Positions 7,655-15,947 of a DNA stretch of 37,323 nt are shown piece by piece. Source of the DNA: Clostridia bacterium (lineage in GTDB: Bacteria > Bacillota_A > Clostridia > Christensenellales > Aristaeellaceae); contig JAFQIF010000072.1 of assembly GCA_017397695.1 (NCBI GenBank), positions 1 through 37,323 on the forward strand, given 5' to 3'. Positions within the stretch are counted from its first letter, which is position 1. Each line of letters opens with the position of its first letter. Position numbers and translations under genes: made by a program. Below the pieces are notes generated by a model, which was not told where the DNA came from, ran no database searches, and worked only from the letters and a program-made list of their open reading frames with translations.

Positions 7655-8908
7655 ATGACGAAGATTGATATTTTTTCCGGCTTCCTGGGTGCGGGCAAGA
7701 CCACGCTGATCAAGAAGCTGCTGAAGGAAGCTCTTATGGGCGAGAAGGTTGTGCTCATCGAGAATGAGTTCGGTGAGATCGGCATCGACGGCGGCTTCAT
7801 GAAGGAGGCTGGCATCGAGGTGACCGAGATGAACTCCGGCTGCATCTGCTGCAGCCTTGTGGGCGACTTTGGCGAAGCGCTCAAGAAGGTCATCGATGAG
7901 TATCATCCGGACCGCATCCTCATTGAGCCGTCCGGCGTGGGCAAGCTCTCTGACGTCATCCGTGCCGTTGAGGGCGTGGAGAAGGAGATCGACGACGCCT
8001 GCATGGGCAGCTTTGTGACCGTTGCGGATGCGATGAAGTGCCGCATGTACATCAAGAATTTCGGCGAGTTCTTCCTCAACCAGATTGAATATGCCGGCAC
8101 CATTCTGCTCTCCCGCAGCCAGAAGATGAGCCAGGAGAAGTTGGAGGCCGCCGTTAGCCTGCTTCGCGAGCACAACGAGAAGGCGCGCATCATCACCACG
8201 CCGTGGGACGAGCTCACCGGCGCGCAGATCCTCTCCGCGATGGAGAAGGATCACAACCTCGCCGAGGAGATGCTCGAAACCGTGATGCACGAGCATGCGC
8301 ATCATCACCATGAGCACGACGAGCACTGCACCTGCGGCTGCCACGATCATGACCATGATCATCACCATGATCACCATGATCACGAGCATCATCATGAGCA
8401 TGACGAGCACTGCACCTGCGGCTGCCACGATCATGACCATGAGCATCACCATGATCACGAACATCATGAGCACGAGCATCATCATGAGCACGACGAGCAC
8501 TGCACCTGCGGCTGCCACGATCATGACCATGATCACCATGATCACGAGCATCATCATGAGCATGACGAGCATTGCACGTGCGGCTGCCATGATCACGACC
8601 ACCATCACGATCATCACCATGGCCACCATCATGCCGACGAGGTGTTCACCTCCTGGGGTGTGGAGACGGTCAAGGCATTCGGCGAGCAGGAGCTTGCGGG
8701 CATCCTGACCGCGTTGGATGGCGAGGAATACGGCATCGTCCTGCGCGCAAAGGGCATCGTTCCGTGCAGCGAGGGCGGCTGGCTGCACTTTGACTATACC
8801 CCGGGCGAGCAGAATATCCGCAAGGGTGCGGCGGATTTCACCGGCCGCCTGTGTGTGATCGGTTCCAAGCTCAAGGAAGAGGGCCTCAAGCAGCTCTTTA
8901 ATGTGTAA
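7655..8908 (+). CDS. CobW/COG0523 GTPase with His/Cys-rich metal-binding insert
   Basis: 417 aa. COG0523 proteins are G3E GTPases that deliver metals, often zinc, to client proteins. Seen: Walker A GFLGAGKTTL (10-19), the metal-site motif C63-I-C65-C66, and IEPSGVGK. The insert at about residues 212-328 holds four units of HDEHCTCGCHDHDH separated by His/Asp/Glu linkers; the CTCGC motifs begin at 8327, 8411, 8501 and 8573. The CobW C-terminal domain follows. The start at 7655 is fixed by AAAGGAG. An in-frame ORF begins at 7544 but runs through the promoter and hairpin. It forms an operon with the next GTPase gene. Zinc or nickel trafficking is inferred. Confidence 0.93.
   Translation: MTKIDIFSGFLGAGKTTLIKKLLKEALMGEKVVLIENEFGEIGIDGGFMKEAGIEVTEMNSGCICCSLVGDFGEALKKVIDEYHPDRILIEPSGVGKLSDVIRAVEGVEKEIDDACMGSFVTVADAMKCRMYIKNFGEFFLNQIEYAGTILLSRSQKMSQEKLEAAVSLLREHNEKARIITTPWDELTGAQILSAMEKDHNLAEEMLETVMHEHAHHHHEHDEHCTCGCHDHDHDHHHDHHDHEHHHEHDEHCTCGCHDHDHEHHHDHEHHEHEHHHEHDEHCTCGCHDHDHDHHDHEHHHEHDEHCTCGCHDHDHHHDHHHGHHHADEVFTSWGVETVKAFGEQELAGILTALDGEEYGIVLRAKGIVPCSEGGWLHFDYTPGEQNIRKGAADFTGRLCVIGSKLKEEGLKQLFNV
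8310..8637 (+). repeat. In-frame tandem repeats encoding HDEHCTCGCHDHD
   Basis: Four imperfect repeat units with 84-, 90- and 72-bp spacing between successive CTCGC codons, all multiples of 3. Near-identical DNA in units 1-3 suggests recent duplication, so copy number may vary between strains. Confidence 0.85.
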
Positions 8909-8926
8909 TTCTATCGGAGGAAAACA

Positions 8927-9868
8927 ATGTCTGTTCCGGTTTATATGTTTGCCGGCTTCCTGGAGAGCGGCAAGACATCCTTCATTGCCAGCGTGCTGGG
9001 CGATCCGGGTTTTACCCGCGATGAGAATACCCTGATCATCCAGTGTGAAGAGGGTATGGAGGAATACGATCCCGCGTTCCTCAAGAAATACCACACCGTC
9101 GTGGAGTGCATCGAGGATGAGGAGGAATACAACGAGGAGACGCTGCGTGCGTTCGTGCGCAAGCATCATCCTGACCGCGTCATCATCGAGATGAACGGCA
9201 TGTGGGATCTGGATGCGGCGATCGGCCGTACGCCCAAGGTGCTGGAGATCTTCCAGATCATCACCACCGTCAACGCGGAAACCTTCGATCTGTATGCCAA
9301 GAATATGGGCCAGCGCATGCTGCAGCACATCACTGATGCGGACATGGTCGTCTTCAACCGCGCGACGGAGGAGACCCGCCAGCTGATCCGCGACCGCAAC
9401 GTGCGCTCCATGAACCCGCAGGCGTCTCTGTATTTTGAAAATGACGACGGCACCAGTGAGGATTACGGCGCAGGCATGCCGCCGCCCTATGATATGGACG
9501 CGCCGATCATTGAGATTAAGGATCACGAGTTCGGTATCTTCTATCTGGATGCCAGCGAAAATCCGGAAGCCTATGACGGCAAGACCGTCCGCTTCAAGGG
9601 CTATATCTATAAGGGCCGCAATATCGGCCGCGACGAGTTCGTGCCGGGCCGCATGGGCATGGTCTGCTGCGCGGATGATATCCGCTTCATTGGCTTCATT
9701 GCCAAATCCAATGGCCTGCCGATGCCCCAGTCCAAATCCTGGCAAATGGTTACCGCCCGCGTGCAGGCAGAGGAGCGCAAGCAGTACAAGGGCGTTGGCC
9801 CTGTGCTCTATGTGCTGGGCATGGAGCCCGCCGAGGAGCCGGAAGAGGAAGTCGTGACGTTCAACTAA
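8927..9868 (+). CDS. CobW-like GTPase joined to a DUF1980-like domain
   Basis: 313 aa. The N-terminal half has a G3E-type P-loop GFLESGKTSF (10-19) and a GTPase-like IEMNGMWDLD segment, but lacks the CxCC metal motif of its neighbour. The C-terminal part (about 195-300) reads DGKTVRFKGYIYK...FVPGRMGMVCCADDIRFIGF. This resembles the C-terminal beta domain of YcgQ/TIGR03943 (DUF1980) proteins, which accompany DUF318 permeases and COG0523 GTPases. GGAGG precedes the ATG, 18 nt after the previous stop. A role in metal handling with its neighbour is inferred; the domain assignment is by eye. Confidence 0.82.
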   Translation: MSVPVYMFAGFLESGKTSFIASVLGDPGFTRDENTLIIQCEEGMEEYDPAFLKKYHTVVECIEDEEEYNEETLRAFVRKHHPDRVIIEMNGMWDLDAAIGRTPKVLEIFQIITTVNAETFDLYAKNMGQRMLQHITDADMVVFNRATEETRQLIRDRNVRSMNPQASLYFENDDGTSEDYGAGMPPPYDMDAPIIEIKDHEFGIFYLDASENPEAYDGKTVRFKGYIYKGRNIGRDEFVPGRMGMVCCADDIRFIGFIAKSNGLPMPQSKSWQMVTARVQAEERKQYKGVGPVLYVLGMEPAEEPEEEVVTFN

Positions 9869-9879
9869 CGGGGGGAGTA

Positions 9880-10080
9880 CGTTTGGGGACGCTGTCCCCA
9901 AGCCCCTGGCAGGGATATGTCCCTGCACCCTTCTTCGCTTCGCGGCGGCTTGAAGATATTTTCCTTGGAGCGGCTACTGACGCTTCAGGTAAAGATTCTT
10001 AAAACAGGCGCGAAGCGTAAAAGGGAGTCTGAGGGACAGTGTCCCTCAGGCAGGTTTTAGGGCGGCAGCCCTAACGTATC
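9880..10080. repeat. Dispersed repeat, two inverted partial copies (copy B)
   Basis: 9885-9955 is a minus-orientation unit (GGGGACGCTGTCCCC, then CCCTTCTTCGCTTCGCGGCG). 10010-10078 is a plus-orientation unit (AGGGACAGTGTCCCT and AGGGCGGCAGCCCT). Together they fill the gap between the cobW-type and ecf operons. No gene was seen. Confidence 0.75.
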
Positions 10081-10109
10081 CCCTTACGCATAACTTTGGA
10101 GGAATCCAC

Positions 10110-10961
10110 TTGGCAAATTACGAAGATAACAGAATCATTGCCAGCTCGCTGACGTATGCCTATCCGGATGCGGAGAAAAACGCGGTAGAGAATGTGACCA
10201 TGCGCGTCAAGAAGGGCGAATTCCTGGCGATCCTTGGCCACAACGGCAGCGGAAAATCCACGCTGGCAAAGCTGTTCAATGCGCTGTATGTGCCGACCAA
10301 TGGCACGGTCTGGGTCTGCGGGCTGGATACGAAGGACGATGATCTCGTCTTCGATATCCGCCAGCATGCGGGCATGGTGTTTCAGAATCCGGATAACCAG
10401 ATCGTGGCGACGGTTGTGGAAGAGGACGTAGCCTTTGGCTTGGAGAACAACGGCGTGGATCCCAAGGAGATCCGTGTGCGCATTGACGAAGCGCTGGCAG
10501 CGGTCAACATGACCAAATATGCCAAGAAGGCGCCGCATATGCTCTCCGGCGGCCAGAAGCAGCGCGTGGCGATTGCGGGCGTACTGGCGATGAAGCCGGA
10601 CGTGATCATCCTGGACGAATCGACTGCGATGCTCGATCCCAGCGGCCGTGCGGAGGTCATGAACACCGTGCACCGCCTCAACAAGGAAGAGGGTATCTCC
10701 GTTGTGATCATCACGCATTATATGGGTGAAGCTGCCACCAGCGACTATGTGATTGTGATGGACGAGGGAAAGATTGCGCTCAGCGGAACGCCGCGCGAGG
10801 TATTCACCCAGGTGGACACCGTGCGTGCGCTGGGGCTGGACGTGCCGCCGATGACAGATCTGGCGCATATGCTCAGGGAAAACGGACTTGACGTGCGCGC
10901 AGATGTGCTGACGGTGGACGAGATGGTGGAGGAAGTATGTCGATTGTCATCGAACATCTGA
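10110..10961 (+). CDS. ecfA1: ECF transporter ATPase EcfA1
   Basis: 283 aa. One of two ABC ATPases of the energy-coupling-factor module that powers vitamin or metal S-components. Walker [11 protein letters not shown]-loop [11 protein letters not shown], signature [13 protein letters not shown], Walker [14 protein letters not shown] and the switch His in ITHYMGEA are all present. TTG start at 10110 behind TTTGGAGGAAT. It overlaps ecfA2 by 25 nt. No S-component gene is present, as expected for a shared (group II) module. Confidence 0.95.
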   Translation: MANYEDNRIIASSLTYAYPDAEKNAVENVTMRVKKGEFLAILGHNGSGKSTLAKLFNALYVPTNGTVWVCGLDTKDDDLVFDIRQHAGMVFQNPDNQIVATVVEEDVAFGLENNGVDPKEIRVRIDEALAAVNMTKYAKKAPHMLSGGQKQRVAIAGVLAMKPDVIILDESTAMLDPSGRAEVMNTVHRLNKEEGISVVIITHYMGEAATSDYVIVMDEGKIALSGTPREVFTQVDTVRALGLDVPPMTDLAHMLRENGLDVRADVLTVDEMVEEVCRLSSNI

Positions 10962-11803
10962 ATTACGTATACATGGCCGGCGGCCCGTATGAGACGAAAG
11001 CGCTCAATGACGTCAATCTGACGATCCGCGATGGCGAATTCATCGGTCTGATCGGCCACACGGGCAGCGGAAAGAGCACGCTTGTGCAGCATCTCAACGG
11101 CCTGATCATGCCGACCTCCGGCCGCGTGCTGGTGGACGGTATGGATCTGGCTGATAAAGCGACTGACCGCCGCGCCGTGCGCCAGCGGGTGGGTCTGGTG
11201 TTCCAGTATCCGGAGAACCAGCTCTTTGAGGAAACGGTGGAAAAGGATATCGCGTTTGGCCCCAAGAACCTGGGACTTGATGAAAACGAGATTGCCCGCC
11301 GTGTGAAGGACGCGATGCGCCGTGTTGCGCTTGATTACGATAAGCTGCATGAGCGCTCGGTCTTTGAGCTTTCCGGCGGCCAGATGCGCCGCGTGGCGAT
11401 TGCTGGCGTGCTGGCGATGGAACCGCAGGTGCTGGTGCTCGACGAGCCGTGCGCGGGTCTGGATCCGCGTGGCCGCGAAGAGATTCTGGGCCTGATCAAG
11501 AAGCTGCACGAGGAATCCGGCACGACGATCGTCATGGTCAGCCACTCGATGGACGACGTGGCGTCGCTGGCTGAGCGCGTGATCGTTATGAACCATGGCG
11601 AGATCGTCATGGATGGCGTGCCGCGCGATGTGTTTTCCTGCGGCGAGGAGCTGCGCGGCATGGGACTGGACGTTCCGCAGGCGGTGCAGCTGGCAGGCAA
11701 GCTGCGCGATCGCGGCTTTGACATTCCCGAGGGCGTGTACCGCATCGAGGAGATCCGCGAAGCGATCCTGAAGATCGCCGGAAAGGAGGCGCCCCGTGCT
11801 TAA
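10937..11803 (+). CDS. ecfA2: ECF transporter ATPase EcfA2
   Basis: 288 aa. Partner ATPase of EcfA1: Walker [11 protein letters not shown]-loop [10 protein letters not shown], signature [13 protein letters not shown], Walker [14 protein letters not shown], switch region MVSHSMDDV. The ATG lies within ecfA1 and the stop overlaps the ecfT GTG, so the three genes are translationally coupled. Confidence 0.95.
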   Translation: MSIVIEHLNYVYMAGGPYETKALNDVNLTIRDGEFIGLIGHTGSGKSTLVQHLNGLIMPTSGRVLVDGMDLADKATDRRAVRQRVGLVFQYPENQLFEETVEKDIAFGPKNLGLDENEIARRVKDAMRRVALDYDKLHERSVFELSGGQMRRVAIAGVLAMEPQVLVLDEPCAGLDPRGREEILGLIKKLHEESGTTIVMVSHSMDDVASLAERVIVMNHGEIVMDGVPRDVFSCGEELRGMGLDVPQAVQLAGKLRDRGFDIPEGVYRIEEIREAILKIAGKEAPRA

Positions 11804-12602
11804 GGATATCACACTGGGCCAGTATTTCCCGGGCGATTCTGCGATTCATCGCATGGATCCGCGCATGAAGCTGATCCTGACGGTCATCTATATTGTTGGC
11901 GTGTTCATGGTGAGCAACCTGCTGGGCTATCTGCTGGCGCTTGCCTTTCTGTATCTGGTGGTGCGCATTGCGGGCATCAGCTTCAAGTTCCTGATCAAGG
12001 GCGTGAAGCCGCTGCGATTCATCATCATTTTTACCTTTGTGCTCAACCTGTTCTTTGTGCAGGGCGAAACGCCGCTGCTTGATCTGGGATTCTGGACGCT
12101 GACGAAAGAAGCGCTGGAAAATGCTATCTATTTTGCGCTGCGCCTGGTATTTCTGGTCATGGGTACCTCTGTGCTCACGCTGACCACCAGCCCTGTGCAG
12201 CTCACCGACGGCCTGGAACGCCTGATGCATCCGCTGCAGCGGTTCCATTTTCCGGCGCATGAACTGGCGATGATGATGACCATTGCGCTCCGCTTCATTC
12301 CGACCCTGCTGGAGGAGACGGACAAGATTCAGAAGGCGCAGATGGCGCGCGGCGCGGATTTTGAATCGGGTAACCTGATCGCGCGTGCGAAGGCCATGAT
12401 TCCGCTGCTGGTGCCGCTGTTTGTCAGCGCGTTCCGCAGGGCGAATGATCTGGCGATGGCGATGGAGGCGCGCTGCTACCGCGGCGGCGACCATCGTACC
12501 CGCCTGCGCGAGCTGAAGTATACCAAGCTGGATGTGATCGCTGCGCTTGCTATGGCGGCGTTTATCGCGATCATCGTGCTGGAGGGCAGGCTCCTTGGAT
12601 AA
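11796..12602 (+). CDS. ecfT: ECF transporter transmembrane protein EcfT
   Basis: 268 aa polytopic membrane scaffold that couples EcfA1/A2 to S-components. Several hydrophobic helices; coupling motifs AQMARGADF and EARCYRGG, matching the two Ala-Arg-Gly-type helices that contact the ATPases. GTG start at 11796 behind GGAAAGGAGG, overlapping the ecfA2 stop by 8 nt. Confidence 0.94.
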   Translation: MLKDITLGQYFPGDSAIHRMDPRMKLILTVIYIVGVFMVSNLLGYLLALAFLYLVVRIAGISFKFLIKGVKPLRFIIIFTFVLNLFFVQGETPLLDLGFWTLTKEALENAIYFALRLVFLVMGTSVLTLTTSPVQLTDGLERLMHPLQRFHFPAHELAMMMTIALRFIPTLLEETDKIQKAQMARGADFESGNLIARAKAMIPLLVPLFVSAFRRANDLAMAMEARCYRGGDHRTRLRELKYTKLDVIAALAMAAFIAIIVLEGRLLG

Positions 12603-13440
12603 GCTGAGCGAAGGGCTGGTCCTTGTGAGCAAGCATCGCCCGAGCGCGGCAGATCATCCCGCTGAAGGGCTTAAGCGTTTTTTCCTGATCGTCGAATACG
12701 ACGGTACGGACTACTGCGGCTGGCAGAGGCAGCAAAACGGCCCCAGCGTGCAGCAGGCACTGGAGGAGGCGCTTTCCCGGTTGACGGGCGAAGTGATCTG
12801 CGTGACCGGATCGAGCCGCACGGACGCGGGCGTGCATGCCATGGGCTTGTGCGCGCATTTTGACAGCGCGACGCGCATCCCACCGGAGAAGATCGCCTTT
12901 GCGCTCAACACCATGCTTCCGTCCGATATCCGGGTGAGGGAGAGCGGCGCGGCGCTGGAGGGCTTCCACGCCCGATACGGCGCCTGCGGCAAGGTGTATC
13001 GCTATCGATTCTTCAATAGCCGCCATGACTGCGCCATCGGCAGGCAGTACGCGGCGCATGTGCCTTTGCTGCTGAATGTGGAACTGATGAACAGAGAAGC
13101 GCAGGCGCTCATCGGCACGCATGACTTTGAAGCATTTGCCGCCAGCGGAAGCGTGGTTAAAAGTACCGTGCGTACGATTTACCGCGCGCAGGTGACGCGC
13201 AGCGGCGACGAGGTGACGCTGCTGGTGCTGGGCGACGGTTTCCTGTATAATATGGTGCGTATCATCGCGGGCACGCTGATGGAGATCGGCACAGGAAAGC
13301 GAGAGCCTGGCGCGATTGCCAAGGCGATCGAGACAAAGGACCGCCTGGCGCTGGGCCAGACCGCGCCGGCCAAGGGGCTTACGCTTATGCGCGTGCTCTA
13401 TGGCGGCGATGAGGAGATTGCGCTTTCGTATTTTGAATAA
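12595..13440 (+). CDS. truA: tRNA pseudouridine synthase A
   Basis: About 281 aa. TruA makes pseudouridine at tRNA positions 38-40. Motifs: VEYDGTDYCGWQRQ, the catalytic Asp in GSSRTDAGVHAMG, and FLYNMVRIIAGTL. The likely start is TTG at 12595, 8 nt after GGAGGG and overlapping the ecfT stop. A GTG at 12625 is an alternative, and about 25 residues precede the conserved domain. Placement after ecfA1-ecfA2-ecfT is a common Firmicutes order. Confidence 0.93.
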   Translation: MDKLSEGLVLVSKHRPSAADHPAEGLKRFFLIVEYDGTDYCGWQRQQNGPSVQQALEEALSRLTGEVICVTGSSRTDAGVHAMGLCAHFDSATRIPPEKIAFALNTMLPSDIRVRESGAALEGFHARYGACGKVYRYRFFNSRHDCAIGRQYAAHVPLLLNVELMNREAQALIGTHDFEAFAASGSVVKSTVRTIYRAQVTRSGDEVTLLVLGDGFLYNMVRIIAGTLMEIGTGKREPGAIAKAIETKDRLALGQTAPAKGLTLMRVLYGGDEEIALSYFE

Positions 13441-13555
13441 GTACGGTGGGCGGATGATATCTGCCCCAACAGAATTGCAGCGGAAGATGTTTCGATTGAC
13501 AGATTTTTGAATCCCCCGCATAGGATAGCCCGGACTGACGAGACTGTCTGGGGGG

Positions 13556-13819
13556 ATGCGCTTGAATCAGGCGATCGAAAGACGGGTGCTGATGGCGGCG
13601 GAATACATCGCGGCAACCGGAGCAACCGTGCGGCAGACGGCCCGAAAGCTTGGGGTATCCAAGTCGACGGTGCATAAGGATATGGAAACGCGCCTGCCGC
13701 AGCTGTCAAGTGCGCTGGCCAAAGAGGTTGCGGCGGTGTTTGCCAAAAACAAGGCCGAACGCCACCTGCGCGGGGGCGAGGCCACGCGCAGACGGTACGC
13801 GCTGCATAAAGAAACTTAG
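13556..13819 (+). CDS. spoIIID: Stage III sporulation regulator SpoIIID
   Basis: 87 aa DNA-binding protein that switches mother-cell gene expression between sigma-E and sigma-K stages. The helix-turn-helix ATVRQTARKLGVSKSTVHKDM is characteristic, followed by the basic C-terminal helix (FAKNKAERHLRGGEATRRRY). Length matches the family. The ATG follows GGGGGG. Its position just before mbl is the same as in Bacillus. It shows the host belongs to an endospore-forming lineage. Confidence 0.95.
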   Translation: MRLNQAIERRVLMAAEYIAATGATVRQTARKLGVSKSTVHKDMETRLPQLSSALAKEVAAVFAKNKAERHLRGGEATRRRYALHKET

Positions 13820-13911
13820 CAATTATCGCTTCGCAGCTTTAAACCGACGCGAAGTGCCAGCGTTCCGCTGGACCAACTTCCGATGAAGCAATACACGAAT
13901 AATCTGCTTTT

Positions 13912-14007
13912 GTGCATGCGAAGCGAAGAAGGGTCAAGGGACAATGTCCCTTGCAGGGGTTCGGGGACAGCGTCCCTGAGCAGGTCTTAGGGCGGCAGCC
14001 CTAAAGA
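13912..14007 (+). repeat. Dispersed intergenic repeat, copy C
   Basis: GCATGCGAAGCGAAGAAGGG-type start, then AGGGACAATGTCCCT, a second GGGGACAGCGTCCCT palindrome and TTAGGGCGGCAGCCCTAA. It lies between spoIIID and mbl; the last module ends just before the mbl ribosome site. Confidence 0.75.
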
Positions 14008-14023
14008 AGGGATACAGAAATCA

Positions 14024-15061
14024 ATGTTTGGCGTAGATGAACTGGGACTGGATCTGGGTACGAGCACGCTGCACATGGTTGTGCAGGGCAAGGGGATCGT
14101 GCTCAGCGAGCCTGCGTATGTGACGTATGACCGGCAGACGCGCGACGTCGTGGCGGTCGGCGAGGAGGCGCGCAGGATGTATGGGCGCACGCCCGCCGGC
14201 CTGATCGTGGAGCGTCCCCTGCGGGATGGACGCATCCGCAGCTTCGATCTGGTCAGCAAGATGCTGCGCTATGAGATGCGCAAGGTGGTCGGCAAGCGCG
14301 CGGCATTCAGGCCGAGGCTGCTGCTGGCGCTGCCGGGCGGCATGGTGCCCAGCGAGCGGCAGACGCTTGTGGATATCATGGTCGACGCAGGCGTGCGCAG
14401 CGTGGTGCCGGTGGATGAGAATGTCGCGGCGGCGATCGGCGCGGGCATCCGCATCGACCAGCCGTATGGCCGCATGAACATCGATATCGGCGGCGGCCGT
14501 ACCAATGTGTCCGTCTTCTCGTTCGGTCATCAGATTGTATGGGATATTCTGGATATCGGCGGCGATAAGTTTGATGAAGCGATCATCGATTACCTGCGCA
14601 AGAAGCATAATCTGCTCATTGGCGCGCGCACAGCGGAGGAACTCAAGATCAATATCGGTTCTGCGCGCATGCGCGGCGTGACGCTTTCTATGGACGCGTG
14701 CGGCCGCAGCTTGGTTTCCGGCCTGCCGCGCGCGGTGACAGTTACCTCCGAGGAACTCATTGAGGCGCTGGATGAACCGCTGCGCGAACTCATCAGCGCG
14801 CTGCACAGGATCATTGAGCGTACTCCGCCCGAATTGGCCAGCGATATCTTCGACGAGGGCATCACCCTCTCCGGCGGCGGCGCACAGCTCTTTGGCCTGG
14901 CAGAGGTGATCTCCGATCAGCTGCGCATCCGTACGACGCTGGCTGACGAGCCCGACCTGTGCGTGGCGCACGGTCTGAGCGCGCTGATCGACGATGCGGA
15001 TCGCTATGAGAATATCGATCTGGTTTCCGGCAGCAGAAGCGATATGCTCCGGGAGGATTAA
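14024..15061 (+). CDS. mbl: Rod-shape actin homologue Mbl (MreB family)
   Basis: 345 aa bacterial actin that guides lateral wall synthesis under the membrane. Phosphate loops DLGTSTLHM and DIGGGRTNVSVF and the adenosine motif SGGGAQLFGL are present, with PVDENVAAAIGAG between them. Three MreB paralogues exist in many Firmicutes; adjacency to spoIIID favours Mbl. The ATG follows AAGAAGGG. It differs from typical MreB in reading RTNVSVF where GTTEVAVI is usual, so it is a divergent member. Confidence 0.9.
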   Translation: MFGVDELGLDLGTSTLHMVVQGKGIVLSEPAYVTYDRQTRDVVAVGEEARRMYGRTPAGLIVERPLRDGRIRSFDLVSKMLRYEMRKVVGKRAAFRPRLLLALPGGMVPSERQTLVDIMVDAGVRSVVPVDENVAAAIGAGIRIDQPYGRMNIDIGGGRTNVSVFSFGHQIVWDILDIGGDKFDEAIIDYLRKKHNLLIGARTAEELKINIGSARMRGVTLSMDACGRSLVSGLPRAVTVTSEELIEALDEPLRELISALHRIIERTPPELASDIFDEGITLSGGGAQLFGLAEVISDQLRIRTTLADEPDLCVAHGLSALIDDADRYENIDLVSGSRSDMLRED

Positions 15062-15075
15062 ATCAGAACAGAATT

Positions 15076-15112
15076 GAAAGCTGCGGATGAATTTCGTTCG
15101 CAGCTTCGTTTT
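15076..15112 (+). terminator. Probable terminator of mbl
   Basis: AAGCTGCG (15078-15085) pairs with CGCAGCTT (15099-15106) across a 13-nt loop, followed by CGTTTTATATA. Confidence 0.6.
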
Positions 15113-15143
15113 ATATATGGAGAAAGTTGACAGCGCTGATGTC

Positions 15144-15172
15144 TTTCAAACGGCTGTGATCTGTGATACAAT
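15144..15172 (+). promoter_or_regulatory. Possible promoter of the HAD gene
   Basis: TACAAT (15167-15172) with a weak TTTCAA 17 bp upstream. A TTGACA at 15127-15132 is too far (34 bp) to pair with it. Confidence 0.35.
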
Positions 15173-15219
15173 GTAAACTGTCTTTTTGAATGGCTTATCA
15201 GCATATAAGGAGAAAACAT

Positions 15220-15921
15220 ATGAATACCCGTTATGATCTGCTGCTTTGCGACGCGGACGATACGCTCTTTGACTTTGGCAAGGCGGAAGAGAACGCCTTC
15301 GCCGACGCCTGCGCGGCCATGGGCTTTGCTGCGACGGCGGAGCTGCTTGCTGTGTATTCTGTCATCAATGAAGCGCTGTGGAAGCTGCTGGAGCAGGGCG
15401 GCATCACGCAGAAGGTGCTGCGCGTGCGCAGGTTTGAGCAGTTTTTGGAGAAGATTGGCAAAAGCGATCTGGATGCACAGGCGATGAGCGAGGCGTTTGT
15501 GGCCTCTCTGGGTCGCCAGAGCGTGCCGATTGACGGCGCGATCGACGCGGTTGCCCGCTGGAGCAGAATCGTGCCGGTGATCATCGTGACCAATGGCATC
15601 GCCAAGGTGCAGCATGGCCGCATGGACAAGAGCGAGGTGCGCCATTACATCCGCGGTATGGTGATCAGCGAAGAGGTGGGTGCGGCGAAACCCGATCCGC
15701 TGATGCTTGAAAAGGGCATGGAGATGGCCGGTGTGAGCGACCGAAGCCGCGTGTTGGTGCTTGGCGACTCACTCTCCAGCGATATGACTGCAGCCAATAA
15801 CGCGGGCGTGGACGCCTGTTGGTATAACCCCAAGGGCAACAAGAACACGAAGGGTCTCACGCTTCGCTATGAGATTACAGACCTGAACGATGTGGACGGT
15901 ATTTTGCTGGGCACACGCTGA
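15220..15921 (+). CDS. HAD-family phosphatase, YjjG-like
   Basis: 233 aa. Haloacid-dehalogenase fold: nucleophile motif DADDTLFDF near residue 10, motif II VTNG, Lys in GAAKPDP and acidic motif GDSLSSDM. Overall layout and the DxDDTLxDF start resemble YjjG/YfnB pyrimidine nucleotidases that remove non-canonical nucleoside monophosphates; substrate is inferred only. The ATG at 15220 is set by AAGGAG; an in-frame upstream ATG at 15190 lacks a site. The next gene begins 26 nt downstream. Confidence 0.88.
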   Translation: MNTRYDLLLCDADDTLFDFGKAEENAFADACAAMGFAATAELLAVYSVINEALWKLLEQGGITQKVLRVRRFEQFLEKIGKSDLDAQAMSEAFVASLGRQSVPIDGAIDAVARWSRIVPVIIVTNGIAKVQHGRMDKSEVRHYIRGMVISEEVGAAKPDPLMLEKGMEMAGVSDRSRVLVLGDSLSSDMTAANNAGVDACWYNPKGNKNTKGLTLRYEITDLNDVDGILLGTR

Positions 15922-15947
15922 TATTGACAGATAAAGGAGGAAACGGC

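Noticed and set aside
8290..8640. CRISPR-like array
   Set aside because: The repeats are in-frame codons for HDEHCTCGCHDHD with related, not unique, spacers; it is protein sequence.
7637..9928. 763-codon antisense frame opposite both CobW-type genes
   Set aside because: Low-complexity translation (runs of VMIVM from His codons), no start signal, opposite two firm genes.
9869..10109. Riboswitch before the ecf operon
   Set aside because: The hairpins match the dispersed repeat family rather than a known vitamin or metal riboswitch core.
13497..13556. Sigma-E promoter for spoIIID (CATAGGAT-like -10)
   Set aside because: The -10 resembles the sigma-E type but no matching -35 lies 14-15 bp upstream, so I do not claim it.
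15127..15172. TTGACA/TACAAT promoter pair before the HAD gene
   Set aside because: The boxes are 34 bp apart, double the allowed spacing; only a weak TTTCAA fits the -10.
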